54,297 nt of DNA from an uncultured Collinsella sp. (GCA_900541245.1 UQIS01000011.1:1-54297), one strand, 5' to 3'. Positions 1 through 7,616 are shown, numbered from the stretch's first letter. Program-made: numbers and translations. The notes: a model not told the origin generated them from the sequence alone.

Positions 1-215
1 TATTTCCGTAAGTGTACTTTTAGGTAAGTGTTTCATTTAATATCCTTCCTTTTGTTTTTCAGAGTTTTTGATTATGATTTCTAATTTTTCAAAAAAGCCC
101 ATATTGAAAATGGGAAAAATCTTTTTTGATTTCAATGCTTATCGAATACGCATGCTATGTAACATAAACATTTCCCCCTTTTAATAATACTATACAAGAC
201 GATATGAGCAGGACA
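1..215. other. AT-rich intergenic region
   Basis: No gene is visible. The stretch is much richer in A+T than the coding DNA that follows. It contains an interrupted hairpin at 89-129: outer arms TCAAAAAAG and CTTTTTTGA, inner arms CCCAT and ATGGG. It may be the left flank or left end of the IS110-type element, or foreign DNA into which the element inserted. I could not define an element boundary or a target duplication. Confidence 0.5.
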
Positions 216-225
216 TAAAAAAGTT

Positions 226-319
226 GGAAGCCCCTCCTGCATGCATATCCGCGGATTAGGCCGACAATAGAGGTGTCCAAACCGCCAGCGGCCACGCCGC
301 ATTCATGGAAGGGGCTTCC
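226..319 (+). ncRNA. Candidate bridge-RNA/leader stem of the IS110 element
   Basis: GGAAGCCCCT at 226-235 is perfectly complementary to AGGGGCTTCC at 310-319, which ends just before the transposase start codon and includes its ribosome binding site. The roughly 75-nt interior also holds a short palindrome around ATCCGCGGAT (247-256). IS110-family elements encode a structured bridge RNA in a noncoding end next to the transposase gene. Position and structure fit, but target and donor loops were not modelled. It could instead be a translation-control hairpin. Confidence 0.35.
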
Positions 320-320
320 G

Positions 321-1433
321 ATGAGCAATGCTACCACTTTCGTAAGGCTAGACGTGCATGCCAGGCCGGTGAAGGCCTGCGCGTTCGTCCCGGAAACGGG
401 CGAGACGATCAGGAAATCGTTCGGCTACGAGCCCGGCGAGATCGCCTCATGGGTGTCCTCGCTGCCCCAGTCCGCCAGATGCGTCTACGAGTCGGGAGTG
501 ACGGGCTTCCACCTTTGCCGCGAGCTGAACGCGATGGGCGCCGCCTGCGTGATCGGAGCCGTTTCCAAGATGCACAAGCCCGCCGCGGACCGCGGCCGCA
601 AGACCGACAGGCGCGACGCGCAGTTCCTCGCGGTGCAGCTGGCGCTGGGCGTGGTCACCGAGGTGCACGTGCCCGATGCCGAGTGCGAGGGCGCGCGGGA
701 TTTGGCGCGGGCGCTGGCCGACGCGCGCGACGACGCCGTGCGCGCCAAGCAGAGGCTTTCGAAGTTCCTGCTCAGGCACGGGCTCGTCTACGACGAGAGG
801 AACGCCGCCGGCCAGAGGCGCAACCGCTGGACCGGGGATTTCTGGGCGTGGGTGGGCCGCATCGACCTCGGGGACGCCGCCGCCATGGCGACGCTGGACC
901 ACTACTGCGAGCGCGTGCGCGAGGCCGACGCCGCCAAGGCCGCGCTCGAGGCGAAGGTCAAGTCGCTGGCCCAGCAGCCTAGATGGAAGCCGACCTGCGA
1001 CGCGCTCAAATGCCTCAAGGGTATAGACGCGGTCACCGCGGCTTCGATCGCGTGCGAGGCCGACGGCTTCGCGAGGTTCGCCACGGCGTCGGGCTTCGCG
1101 GCGTGGGTGGGCCTGGTGCCCTCCGAGCACTCCAGCGGCGAGTCCCGATTCCGCGGCGGGATAACCAAGGCCGGCAACAAGCACCTGAGAAAGCTGCTCG
1201 TCGAGGCCGCCTGGCACTACAAGGGAGCGTCGAGGTCGCCGAAAGACCTAGCCAAGGGGCAGGTAGTCGACGCAGCGACCAGGCGACACGCCAACGCGGG
1301 CGTGAGGCGGCTCGTCGACAGGCGCCGCTCCATGGACGATGCGGGCAAGCAGAGCAGCGTGGCCAACGTCGCGGTGGCGCGCGAGCTGGCCTGCTGGTGC
1401 TGGGCCGTGGGCCGAATGGCGGAAGGCGCCTAG
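321..1433 (+). CDS. IS110-family transposase (DEDD recombinase)
   Basis: This is the RNA-guided recombinase of an IS110-type insertion sequence, which moves the element without classical terminal-repeat cleavage. The N-terminal RuvC-like domain shows the acidic residues in LDVH, YESG and DRRDA. The C-terminal Tnp_20-type domain has a GLVPSEHSSG stretch, with the conserved serine region, followed by ITKAGNKHLRKLL. About 370 residues is normal length, and no frameshift is seen, so it may be active. The ATG at 321 is chosen over an upstream in-frame ATG at 273 because a GGAAGGGG ribosome site lies just before it and homology-like sequence starts there. It heads an accessory block of defence-type genes. 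Confidence 0.93.
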   Translation: MSNATTFVRLDVHARPVKACAFVPETGETIRKSFGYEPGEIASWVSSLPQSARCVYESGVTGFHLCRELNAMGAACVIGAVSKMHKPAADRGRKTDRRDAQFLAVQLALGVVTEVHVPDAECEGARDLARALADARDDAVRAKQRLSKFLLRHGLVYDERNAAGQRRNRWTGDFWAWVGRIDLGDAAAMATLDHYCERVREADAAKAALEAKVKSLAQQPRWKPTCDALKCLKGIDAVTAASIACEADGFARFATASGFAAWVGLVPSEHSSGESRFRGGITKAGNKHLRKLLVEAAWHYKGASRSPKDLAKGQVVDAATRRHANAGVRRLVDRRRSMDDAGKQSSVANVAVARELACWCWAVGRMAEGA

Positions 1434-1681
1434 CGGGAGCGCCGCGCACATATCCGGGTCTTTCCCGGAATTCCCGGGCTCGACGGGCGTCGGCCTCCAT
1501 CCTCGGATTTTTTTCGTGCGGCGGCGAAGCCGCCACGCACGCCAAAAGACAGACGAGACGGAGGGGCCGGCCGTAGCAACGAGATGCACCGGCGCATTCT
1601 GCGCGATGGGCGAATATTAAACTGCCAGACGGGCGTCGATCCGACACGCGCTGTCAACGGGGATTGCGGAGGAGATAGATT

Positions 1682-1716
1682 GGGCCAAGGGCGAACGAAA
1701 TCGCCCTTGGCCCTTC
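1682..1716 (+). terminator. Intrinsic terminator-like hairpin
   Basis: A perfect 13-bp stem, GGGCCAAGGGCGA with TCGCCCTTGGCCC (1682-1694 / 1701-1713), encloses a 6-nt loop and is followed by a weak TTCATT run. It would end transcription leaving the IS110 element. The short T-run makes efficient termination uncertain. Confidence 0.5.
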
Positions 1717-1724
1717 ATTGCCTA

Positions 1725-1751
1725 TTGACAATGTCCTGCTCATATTATAAA
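1725..1751 (+). promoter_or_regulatory. Candidate sigma-70 promoter
   Basis: TTGACA (1725-1730) is followed after a slightly short 15-nt spacer by TATAAA (1746-1751). It points rightward into the two hairpin repeats and the 3' end of the convergent Abi_2 gene, where no protein-coding frame is convincing. It could therefore drive a noncoding or antisense RNA. Confidence 0.35.
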
Positions 1752-1810
1752 AGGCGCCCACGAGGACACCTACAGGCTATCTTCGAACTACTTGGTTGGG
1801 GCAGACGGAG

Positions 1811-1865
1811 GAAAAAAATAGGGCAGAATCGCTCTCATGATCCCGCCCCGCAAACCCGAGGGTTT
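1811..1865 (-). repeat. Tandem structured element, copy A
   Basis: Read on the minus strand, this copy has a small hairpin (AAACCC/GGGTTT, 1852-1865). A second hairpin follows, closed by GGGGC and GCCCT, and runs into a T7 tract (+ strand 1813-1819). The same two-hairpin plan recurs 132 nt away in copy B. Each copy would act as an intrinsic terminator for minus-strand transcription coming from the Abi_2 gene, or be the 3' end of a small structured RNA. Confidence 0.6.
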
Positions 1866-1942
1866 CTAACTGGCTCCATTATTCCGGGCTTCTCAGTTCT
1901 GTCATTGACCCAGGTATCATCCGTCTCCTATAGCGAGTGAAT

Positions 1943-1998
1943 ATAAAAATAGGGCAGAGTCGCTTGCGCAAGTCCGCCCCTAAAACCGTGAAGGTTTT
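1943..1998 (-). repeat. Tandem structured element, copy B
   Basis: Second copy of the element. The minus strand gives AAAACC/GGTTTT (1982-1998), then a stem closed by AGGGGC and GCCCT with an inner CTTGCGCAAG palindrome, then ATTTTTAT. It shares AATAGGGCAGA.TCGCT and CCGCCCC with copy A while loop and stem bases vary. Conserved structure with drifting sequence suggests a functional RNA fold. It starts about a dozen bases beyond the stop codon of the Abi_2 gene. Confidence 0.6.
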
Positions 1999-2010
1999 GC
2001 TATCTGCAGG

Positions 2011-2973
2011 CTATTCTACCAACCCGAGCGATTCTGTCAACCTGCGAAGGAACTCGAGCGCGGAGCGAGCTGCGGCGTCGGGCCCCTTGTCGGGCAGCGC
2101 CTCGGTTTCGCCGTCGGCCCTGGCGAACATCTCGGCGAGCTCGGATGCGGCGCGCGAGCGCGAGGAGCCCTCGGGTACCAAGCCGGAGTGCGCCACGAGC
2201 ACGGTCGCGACCTCCTGCATGGCCGTATTCCCCATCCACTTCCTCCTGGTCGCCTTGGGAATCCCCACGGCGGCGACCCTTCGGGAGACGCCGCTGGACG
2301 CCGAGCCCCGGGCGGCGCCCCTCTCGGCGAAGCAGTTGATCAGGCACGAGCCGTGCGCGGCGCAGTTGCGGACGGACTTCACGCGCTTGAGGTCGTAGTG
2401 GGAGGCCTCGAGGCGCCTGTCGCCCCATCGCCTGGCGCAGAAGCGCACGAAGTCGATGAGGGTGCCGAACGAGGTGAGCTCAAGGAAGGCCCAGGCAGGC
2501 ATGTCGCCGGAGTACTTCGCGTAGAGGCTCGAGCTGTAGGGGCTGCGGCCGCTCATCTTGAGCTCGCGCAGGCGGTACTCCCTGTTTGCAGTGGTAAGCG
2601 ATGCCATGTAGTCGGCCACGATGGCGTAGCCGTCCTCTCCACGGTCCTCCATCTCGCGAAGCAGTGTCACCTTCTGGAAATGCTCGATGTCGAGCGTCAT
2701 GCCGAGCAGGGCGTGGCGCAGCTCCTGGTCGAGCGCCGCGAGCAGGCGCAGCTGGCCGAAGTCGAGGTCTACGTAGCGGCCGTCGCGCGGGCCTCCCTCG
2801 TATTTCGAGAAGAGTTTGCGGTAGGATACGAGCTTGAAGAAGTTGCACTTGTCGCGCAGGTAGTCCGCGGCCTCTTCCTCGGAACACAGTTCGAAGGCTA
2901 CGCCCTTCTGCTTGAGGTGCTCTATCTGCTGCTCGATCGTGAGGATCGGCTTCCTATCGTGGGGTTCGGCCAT
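2011..2973 (-). CDS. Abi_2 (AbiD/AbiF-type) abortive-infection HEPN protein
   Basis: A 320-residue protein of the Abi_2 family, whose members abort phage infection in lactococci and are thought to be HEPN ribonucleases. The N-terminus has the family start LTIEQQIEHLKQKGV. A YRKLFSKYE region follows, and near residue 207 the motif RNCAAHGS gives the R-x4-H HEPN active site. The last 80 residues look more variable. The ATG at 2973 has a CAGGAG ribosome site 7 nt upstream. It stands alone, converging on a pair of hairpin repeats, beside an IS110 element and other defence-like genes. RNase activity is inferred from the motif. Confidence 0.85.
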   Translation of the reverse strand: MAEPHDRKPILTIEQQIEHLKQKGVAFELCSEEEAADYLRDKCNFFKLVSYRKLFSKYEGGPRDGRYVDLDFGQLRLLAALDQELRHALLGMTLDIEHFQKVTLLREMEDRGEDGYAIVADYMASLTTANREYRLRELKMSGRSPYSSSLYAKYSGDMPAWAFLELTSFGTLIDFVRFCARRWGDRRLEASHYDLKRVKSVRNCAAHGSCLINCFAERGAARGSASSGVSRRVAAVGIPKATRRKWMGNTAMQEVATVLVAHSGLVPEGSSRSRAASELAEMFARADGETEALPDKGPDAAARSALEFLRRLTESLGLVE

Positions 2974-3442
2974 GCTCGGTCTCCTGTCATTGATTTGAGA
3001 ATCCTATTCTACCAGCATGTTTGCCCTGAATCCTGAAGGCCCGTTCGCCAACTCATAAGCAAGCCACCTGAGACTACTCACTTTGTTCACGAATGGCGAA
3101 GACCTGCGACCTGGGGTTTTGCAAATGGCGCGCAAGCCACCCGCGTTAATTCACTTGCGATTGCAGCTGGCGGCTTGCGGGCAAAAGGGCGGTTGAGTTT
3201 CAAAACGGGCGTTTTCGGCGCCATCGAGCCTCCAAAGGCGACCCGCCGCGCACTTTGGGACAAAAACAAAAACTCAAAGCCCTGAGTTTGAAAAAAGTTT
3301 TTGAGGTTGTCCCAGCTTTTGTCCCCGAAGCCGACGAAACGCGACATCGCGTCATTCGGCGGCACGCGTTCCGTGTCGATGCCGAAAACTGGGTGTAACT
3401 GGAGTGACGGGACGGCAGAACCGACGCCATCGAGTGGGAATA
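2974..3442. other. Intergenic region with a large A/T-stem hairpin
   Basis: No credible gene. GGGACAAAA (3258-3266) and TTTTGTCCC (about 3318-3326) form an inverted repeat, and CAAAAACTC/GAGTTTG plus GTTTTTGAG segments lie inside it, so about 3255-3330 could fold into a branched hairpin. The minus-strand frame across it is open for 92 codons but looks like composition bias rather than a protein. The left part holds the Abi_2 promoter region. Confidence 0.45.
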
Positions 3443-3454
3443 GAACAGACGTTC
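3443..3454 (+). promoter_or_regulatory. LexA (SOS) box-like operator
   Basis: GAACAGACGTTC matches the GAAC-N4-GTTC core of the Gram-positive/actinobacterial LexA operator, with an extra G to the right (TTCG). A -10-like TATGCT/CTATAGT stretch follows at about 3459-3468. Transcription would run right into a strong hairpin and a gene remnant, so the original target gene may have been lost. A related context (GAGTGGGAATAG...GAAC) recurs at about 18597-18624 with a degenerate box. Confidence 0.5.
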
Positions 3455-3476
3455 GATTCTATGCTATAGTGTTTGC

Positions 3477-3512
3477 CAATGGGCGCGGCTTCTTACGAAT
3501 CCGCGCCCATTG
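3477..3512. repeat. 12-bp perfect inverted repeat
   Basis: CAATGGGCGCGG (3477-3488) and CCGCGCCCATTG (3501-3512) form a strong hairpin with a 12-nt loop. It lies 23 nt after the LexA-like box and just before a GyrI-domain remnant. No T-run follows on either strand, so it is a weak terminator candidate; it may mark a rearrangement junction. Confidence 0.5.
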
Positions 3513-3698
3513 CTATACTGGCCTTACGATGACGAGCTGACGATCATAGGCGCCATGCGTGCATTTGCGGCGGAACGGGGATATGCGCCCGACTTCTCCG
3601 AATCCCGCCTCTGTCACGAGATTTACCTCTCCGACCCGCGCAAGTACGCGCCGGAGAAGCTCAAGACCGTGATTCGCCATCCCATCAAGCCGATTTAG
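3510..3698 (+). pseudogene. C-terminal remnant of a GyrI-like small-molecule-binding protein
   Basis: About 62 codons remain. The end HEIYLSDPRKYAPEKLKTVIRHPIK is the characteristic C-terminus of GyrI-like/AraC effector-binding domain proteins, which are normally 150-210 residues. The upstream DNA is an inverted repeat and no start or N-terminal domain is present, so the gene is 5'-truncated. The TTG at 3510 is only the left limit of the open frame, not a likely start. Confidence 0.7.
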
Positions 3699-3858
3699 CG
3701 AAACGAGCGCCGCCGTGCGGTCCGGCTTTTGGGGTTTATCAATTGGTAGTCCGCGTCGATCGAGCAAGCTGCCCTGCCTCCCGGCAGGTGCGTAATCCCC
3801 TTGGTCGATCCGTCTCGAGGTGCGCTCTTTGCTCATCTTGTGGCGTGGAGTTACGATA

Positions 3859-3893
3859 CTCCTAAAAGTGTAACCAGATTCGAGTTTTAGGAG
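3859..3893 (+). promoter_or_regulatory. Inverted repeat overlapping the ribosome site of the AAA/DUF4143 gene
   Basis: CTCCTAAAA (3859-3867) pairs with TTTTAGGAG (3885-3893) across a 17-nt loop. The right arm contains the AGGAG ribosome binding site of the gene starting at 3900. It could be a repressor operator, an autoregulatory site, or an RNA hairpin that hides the ribosome site. Confidence 0.5.
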
Positions 3894-3899
3894 CAGCTT

Positions 3900-5165
3900 T
3901 TGAAGGGTAGCAGACTCAGGAACCGCGATAGATACCTCGAGGAGGCGATGCTCTTCCGTGACACCGACCTCATCAAGGTGATCACGGGCGTGCGCAGGTG
4001 CGGCAAGTCGAGCCTTCTCGATCTAATTAGGATGACCATCGAGTCTGAGGGAGTCGCTGGCCGCGGCTTTGTGAGCGTCAACCTGGAAAGCAAGGGTACG
4101 GGCATCAAGACGGTGGCCCAGCTTTATGATTACGTTCGCGGGCGCCTGTCGGACAAGGGTCGCACCTACGTTTTCATAGACGCGCCCCAGAGAATCGATG
4201 GCTGGCAGGATGCGGTCAACGCAATGAGGGTCGACTTCGATTGCGACATCTACCTCACGGGCTCGAATGCGTATCTTCTCTCGAGCGAGCTGGCCACCTA
4301 TCTCTCCGGGCGCTACGTAGAGGTAAAGATGCTGCCACTGTCCTTCTCCGAGTTCGCCGACTTTTGCGGAATCGAGTTCGTATCGGGAACTTCGGTGGCT
4401 CTCACTCCCGAGGGGGATCCCGTTCTCTTCGACGACATGCTTACTCGTTACCTTGAGTACGGGGGCATGCCAGCCATCGCATCCCTCTCGACGACCCAGG
4501 CGCAGCACTCGGCGTACATGTCCGGCGTCTACGAAGCCATCGCCGTGCGTGATATTGTCAACCGTGAGCGCGGGAAGGGCAAAAGTGCGGTGACTGACCC
4601 TTCCCTGCTGCGCCATGTGGCCGAATTCCTGGCGGACAACATCGGCAACGAGTGCTCGTCGAGTCGAATCGCCGGCGCGTTAACTTCTGCGGGGCCGAAG
4701 ACCACGAACAAGACCGTTTCCTCGTATGTGGGTGCGCTTGAGGAGGCCTTCCTGTTCTATCGTGCCACGCGTTACGATTTGCACGGCAAGGCGCTCCTCA
4801 AGACGAACCCAAAGGAGTACATCGTCGACACCGGCTTCCGGACCTGGATGGCCGGCTATAGGGTCACGGATACTGGCCGCCTGTTCGAGAACGCCGTGTA
4901 TCTCCAGCTGCTCTACGAAGGATGGAGCGTGCATGTGGGCAAGCTCTATGGCAAGGAAGTCGACTTCGTCGCGACGAAGGACGGGCGCGTGCTCTACGTG
5001 CAGGCGACTGACGAGATGTTCGCAAGCGAGACCAGGGAGCGAGAGATCGCCCCTCTGAAGTCGATACGAGACAACCACGAGAAGATCGTGGTCGTGAGGC
5101 AGGGTTCCTACGACACGGATATCGACGGCATCCGCATCGTGAGCGCGAGGGACTTTTTCCTCTAG
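3900..5165 (+). CDS. AAA-family ATPase with DUF4143 domain, altered Walker B
   Basis: A 421-residue protein of the AAA_14/DUF4143 family, P-loop ATPases of uncertain role that are common in accessory DNA. Walker A is GVRRCGKSS (30-38) and sensor-1-like TGSNA lies near 110-114. The C-terminal DUF4143 part ends with a nuclease-fold-like KEVDFVATKDG. The Walker B strand reads VFIDAPQR (91-98), where relatives usually have an Asp-Glu pair, so the catalytic glutamate appears replaced by alanine (A95). The TTG at 3900 is chosen for the AGGAG site 6 nt upstream. The rest of the frame is intact, suggesting binding rather than hydrolysis, or recent inactivation. Confidence 0.85.
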   Translation: MKGSRLRNRDRYLEEAMLFRDTDLIKVITGVRRCGKSSLLDLIRMTIESEGVAGRGFVSVNLESKGTGIKTVAQLYDYVRGRLSDKGRTYVFIDAPQRIDGWQDAVNAMRVDFDCDIYLTGSNAYLLSSELATYLSGRYVEVKMLPLSFSEFADFCGIEFVSGTSVALTPEGDPVLFDDMLTRYLEYGGMPAIASLSTTQAQHSAYMSGVYEAIAVRDIVNRERGKGKSAVTDPSLLRHVAEFLADNIGNECSSSRIAGALTSAGPKTTNKTVSSYVGALEEAFLFYRATRYDLHGKALLKTNPKEYIVDTGFRTWMAGYRVTDTGRLFENAVYLQLLYEGWSVHVGKLYGKEVDFVATKDGRVLYVQATDEMFASETREREIAPLKSIRDNHEKIVVVRQGSYDTDIDGIRIVSARDFFL

Positions 5166-5254
5166 GGCCATGCGATTCATCGCGAGGCAGTTAGGTCAAG
5201 TGAGAAACATGCCTGACATCGGTTTGCTGACGATCTAAAACAGTAAGGAGAAGC

Positions 5255-7003
5255 TTGGACAATCGCAAAATCGAGCAGAACGCGGTCAATGCTGTCAAGC
5301 AGGCTTTCGGCGATGTCGCTTGCGTCTATGCGTATATAGATGAGAACGACAAGACCGAATGCACCGACGGGCACCTGCAAGTCTACTCGTCTTCTTCCTT
5401 CACGATTGAGACCGTTGAAGGCCAGTTGCCGCTTCAGGTCAAGGGGACCACTTCGAAAAGAAAATCGGACCGACCTAAGCGGCAAGTTCGAGTTTCAGAC
5501 CTCAAGCACTATCTCAACATTGCTGGAGGCTGCATCTATTTTTACGTCTACTGTGGGAGCGAGGCTCGTTCAGCGGAGGTTTTCTACAGACTTTTGCTTC
5601 CCTATGACCTAAAGAAGATTCTGGCCGATATTCCGGAGCAACAAGAGCGCATCTCTTTGCGTTTCGACCGGCTTCCATCAGACGCGGCGGAATTGACGCG
5701 GCTTGTCAGAAGGGCGGTCAAGGACAGAACAAAGCAGCGAGCAGTCGCTGGCATCGCCCCCAAGACAATCGAGGAATTTAAGGACGCCGGCCTTTGCTTT
5801 GATGAGTGCGAGTTTGGAATCGAGCTGCTCGAGGGCGAGTCGCCCGCAAGCTTGGCTCCATACAGGAACGGGCTGTATATCTACGGGAAGAGCCCCTGGG
5901 GAGAGCTGTATCCCTTGAATAAGCTTGAAAACATAGTTGGCGTCGCGATTGGGTCTCGGCATGACGTCAGCTCTGGTGATGTTTCCCTAAATGCGGTGGT
6001 CATGGCCGGAGAAAATGAGAATGGCGAGCACGTTTTCTTCAGGGGTTTCGACATATGTTTCTCCACCAACACAATCACCCTCAGCGAGACCGGAACTCTT
6101 GTCGAGCGCATGGAAGAGTTGGCCCTCATGCGCGCATTGATGCAAACCGGTACGCTTTCCATAGACGGAAGCGGCTTTGCTCGCGGGTGCAAGTTGAGCG
6201 GAGGCGACCTCGACGCCCTTGAGAGTCGATTGCAGTCGCTGGAGATTATCAAGCGGGTTGTCGACGCTCTTCATTACAAGCCAGAGCTCGACATCAGTGC
6301 GTTGACCACTCAGGATTTAAGAAACATCGAGACAATTTACAAGGGATTGGTTGAGAACGCACCCCTCCACTACAAGGATCGGCAAAACGGATTCGGATAT
6401 ATCAATCTGGGGAACCATCCGATTAAGCTCGTGTTTTACCAAGTATCTGAAGATATGTACCGAATGGTCGATGGGCTTCGACTGGATGACCTGACGGTCT
6501 CGGTGTTCTTCCGGGGCGAGGGGGATGCCCCCGTAGTCGTCGCACCTCTGTTCGTCCAAACGATGCAGGACTATATGAGGCTTGCCAATATCGATGCCGA
6601 GGTGTTTGCCGCTACGTTGAAGCAGTATCCAGTCACCGAAGTTAGCTCTGCCTACGTCAACGACAAGATGCTTGAAATGCTATCAGCCTACGATCAAGAT
6701 GCGTGCTGTAAGGAAGAGTTGCTGAAATGCTGCGAGATGACCGTAGACGCCCTGGAAGCTTTTGCGGATCGAGAGGCAACCCTGATAAATCGATATCAAA
6801 TTGCCGCTCGAAAGCGAGATCTTACTAGCGAGGAGAAATCTGAGTTAATGGCAATCCAGCTGAATTCAGATAGTGTGCTGTCGAAAGCATGCGCAGCAGC
6901 CTTGCGCGGAGACTCGGACATGGCCTCTGCGCTCAGAGCGTCACTTGACGAAGAGGCACGAACGACGCTCGGCTCATGGCCGATCGGCCGTTTCTTCGCA
7001 TAA
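5255..7003 (+). CDS. DUF4365-like nuclease-fold protein, large (582 aa)
   Basis: The first ~160 residues resemble the DUF4365 domain, a PD-(D/E)xK-like nuclease fold. An early Glu, then DGHLQVY (acidic residue near 39) and PLQVKGT (QxK near 61-63) stand at the expected metal and lysine positions. The remaining ~400 residues are mostly helical with no family I recognise. There is no signal peptide or membrane segment. TTG at 5255 is chosen because AAGGAG ends 5 nt upstream. The stop is 28 nt before the next gene, so the two form an operon. Base composition is lower in G+C than the genes beyond 8.3 kb, consistent with transfer. A defence role is inferred from neighbours. Confidence 0.7.
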   Translation: MDNRKIEQNAVNAVKQAFGDVACVYAYIDENDKTECTDGHLQVYSSSSFTIETVEGQLPLQVKGTTSKRKSDRPKRQVRVSDLKHYLNIAGGCIYFYVYCGSEARSAEVFYRLLLPYDLKKILADIPEQQERISLRFDRLPSDAAELTRLVRRAVKDRTKQRAVAGIAPKTIEEFKDAGLCFDECEFGIELLEGESPASLAPYRNGLYIYGKSPWGELYPLNKLENIVGVAIGSRHDVSSGDVSLNAVVMAGENENGEHVFFRGFDICFSTNTITLSETGTLVERMEELALMRALMQTGTLSIDGSGFARGCKLSGGDLDALESRLQSLEIIKRVVDALHYKPELDISALTTQDLRNIETIYKGLVENAPLHYKDRQNGFGYINLGNHPIKLVFYQVSEDMYRMVDGLRLDDLTVSVFFRGEGDAPVVVAPLFVQTMQDYMRLANIDAEVFAATLKQYPVTEVSSAYVNDKMLEMLSAYDQDACCKEELLKCCEMTVDALEAFADREATLINRYQIAARKRDLTSEEKSELMAIQLNSDSVLSKACAAALRGDSDMASALRASLDEEARTTLGSWPIGRFFA

Positions 7004-7031
7004 GACCGCATAGACTTTTTGAGGCATCGAA

Positions 7032-7616
7032 ATGAAGCTACTCGTCGAATCGATTAGAAATGCGGTTGAGAAAGACTGCCTTATCCCAGCCCTTATGTCT
7101 TCCCTTACCATTCCCGACGCCATGGGGCAGCTTCTTTATCCCAATCTCGTCCTTCATAACGGGAAGAGAGCGGCGGGGCGGCAGTATGTGAAGTGGTTTG
7201 ATGACTGGGCGGCAAACGACTTCCTGTTTTCGGGAGACCCCTCGAACGAAGGTGAAACGATTCCAGGTCAAATCTTTAATGGGAAGATGTGCTGGAAGCT
7301 CCGGTGCTCCCTGTTGCATTCAGGCGACTACGATGTGTCGGTCGATGCTCCAGGGAAAGACGAGAGCTTCGACTACGACTACAAGTTCGAGCTTGTCCTC
7401 CACGGGTGCAACGCCCTCTGCTCTTCCTGGCCGTCGCCCAAGAGCGGGATGCGTGCGACTAAGAGCGTGACGTTCCGCGTTGATGCGGCGTCGCTCGCGA
7501 GCTCGCTGTGCAACGCCGCGGAGGCCTGTCTTAAAGAAACGGGCGAAACGGTCAGTTACCCCAATCTGGAGTTATTCGACGTGGCTGCATGGGCGGATAG
7601 ATTCAATACTCGCTGA
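7032..7616 (+). CDS. Small protein with HEPN-like R-x4-H motif, partner of the DUF4365-like gene
   Basis: A 194-residue cytoplasmic protein without an assigned family that I can name. The most informative part is CWKLRCSLLHSGDY, where R91 and H96 reproduce the R-x4-H signature of HEPN ribonucleases in a predicted helix. The N-terminus (SLTIPDAMGQLLYP) also looks conserved in type. It follows the DUF4365-like gene by 28 nt and is probably cotranscribed. The arrangement suggests a two-gene nuclease/RNase defence or toxin unit. No part of this has been tested, and the motif alone can occur by chance. Confidence 0.6.
   Translation: MKLLVESIRNAVEKDCLIPALMSSLTIPDAMGQLLYPNLVLHNGKRAAGRQYVKWFDDWAANDFLFSGDPSNEGETIPGQIFNGKMCWKLRCSLLHSGDYDVSVDAPGKDESFDYDYKFELVLHGCNALCSSWPSPKSGMRATKSVTFRVDAASLASSLCNAAEACLKETGETVSYPNLELFDVAAWADRFNTR

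Larger units (their letters stand above)
216..1570 (+). mobile_element. IS110-family insertion sequence (approximate bounds)
   Basis: The element comprises the transposase gene at 321-1433, the structured leader and part of the downstream noncoding DNA. That downstream DNA includes a GC-rich hairpin at about 1517-1543 whose arms are GTGCGGCGGC and GCCGCCACGCAC. IS110 members usually lack obvious long terminal inverted repeats and make no target duplication, so the ends given here are estimates. Confidence 0.5.

Noticed and set aside
1584..1940. 118-codon plus-strand frame
   Set aside because: Runs through hairpins and a repeat copy, has no ribosome site and no protein-like composition.
1811..1998. 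Possible mini CRISPR array at the two hairpin repeats
   Set aside because: Only two diverged copies with internal dyads and T-runs, no regular spacers and no cas genes; better explained as duplicated terminator or structured RNA.
3087..3365. 92-codon minus-strand frame with GDKSWDNLKNFF
   Set aside because: Spans a large inverted repeat and has no ribosome site; the apparent protein is a by-product of A-rich hairpin arms.
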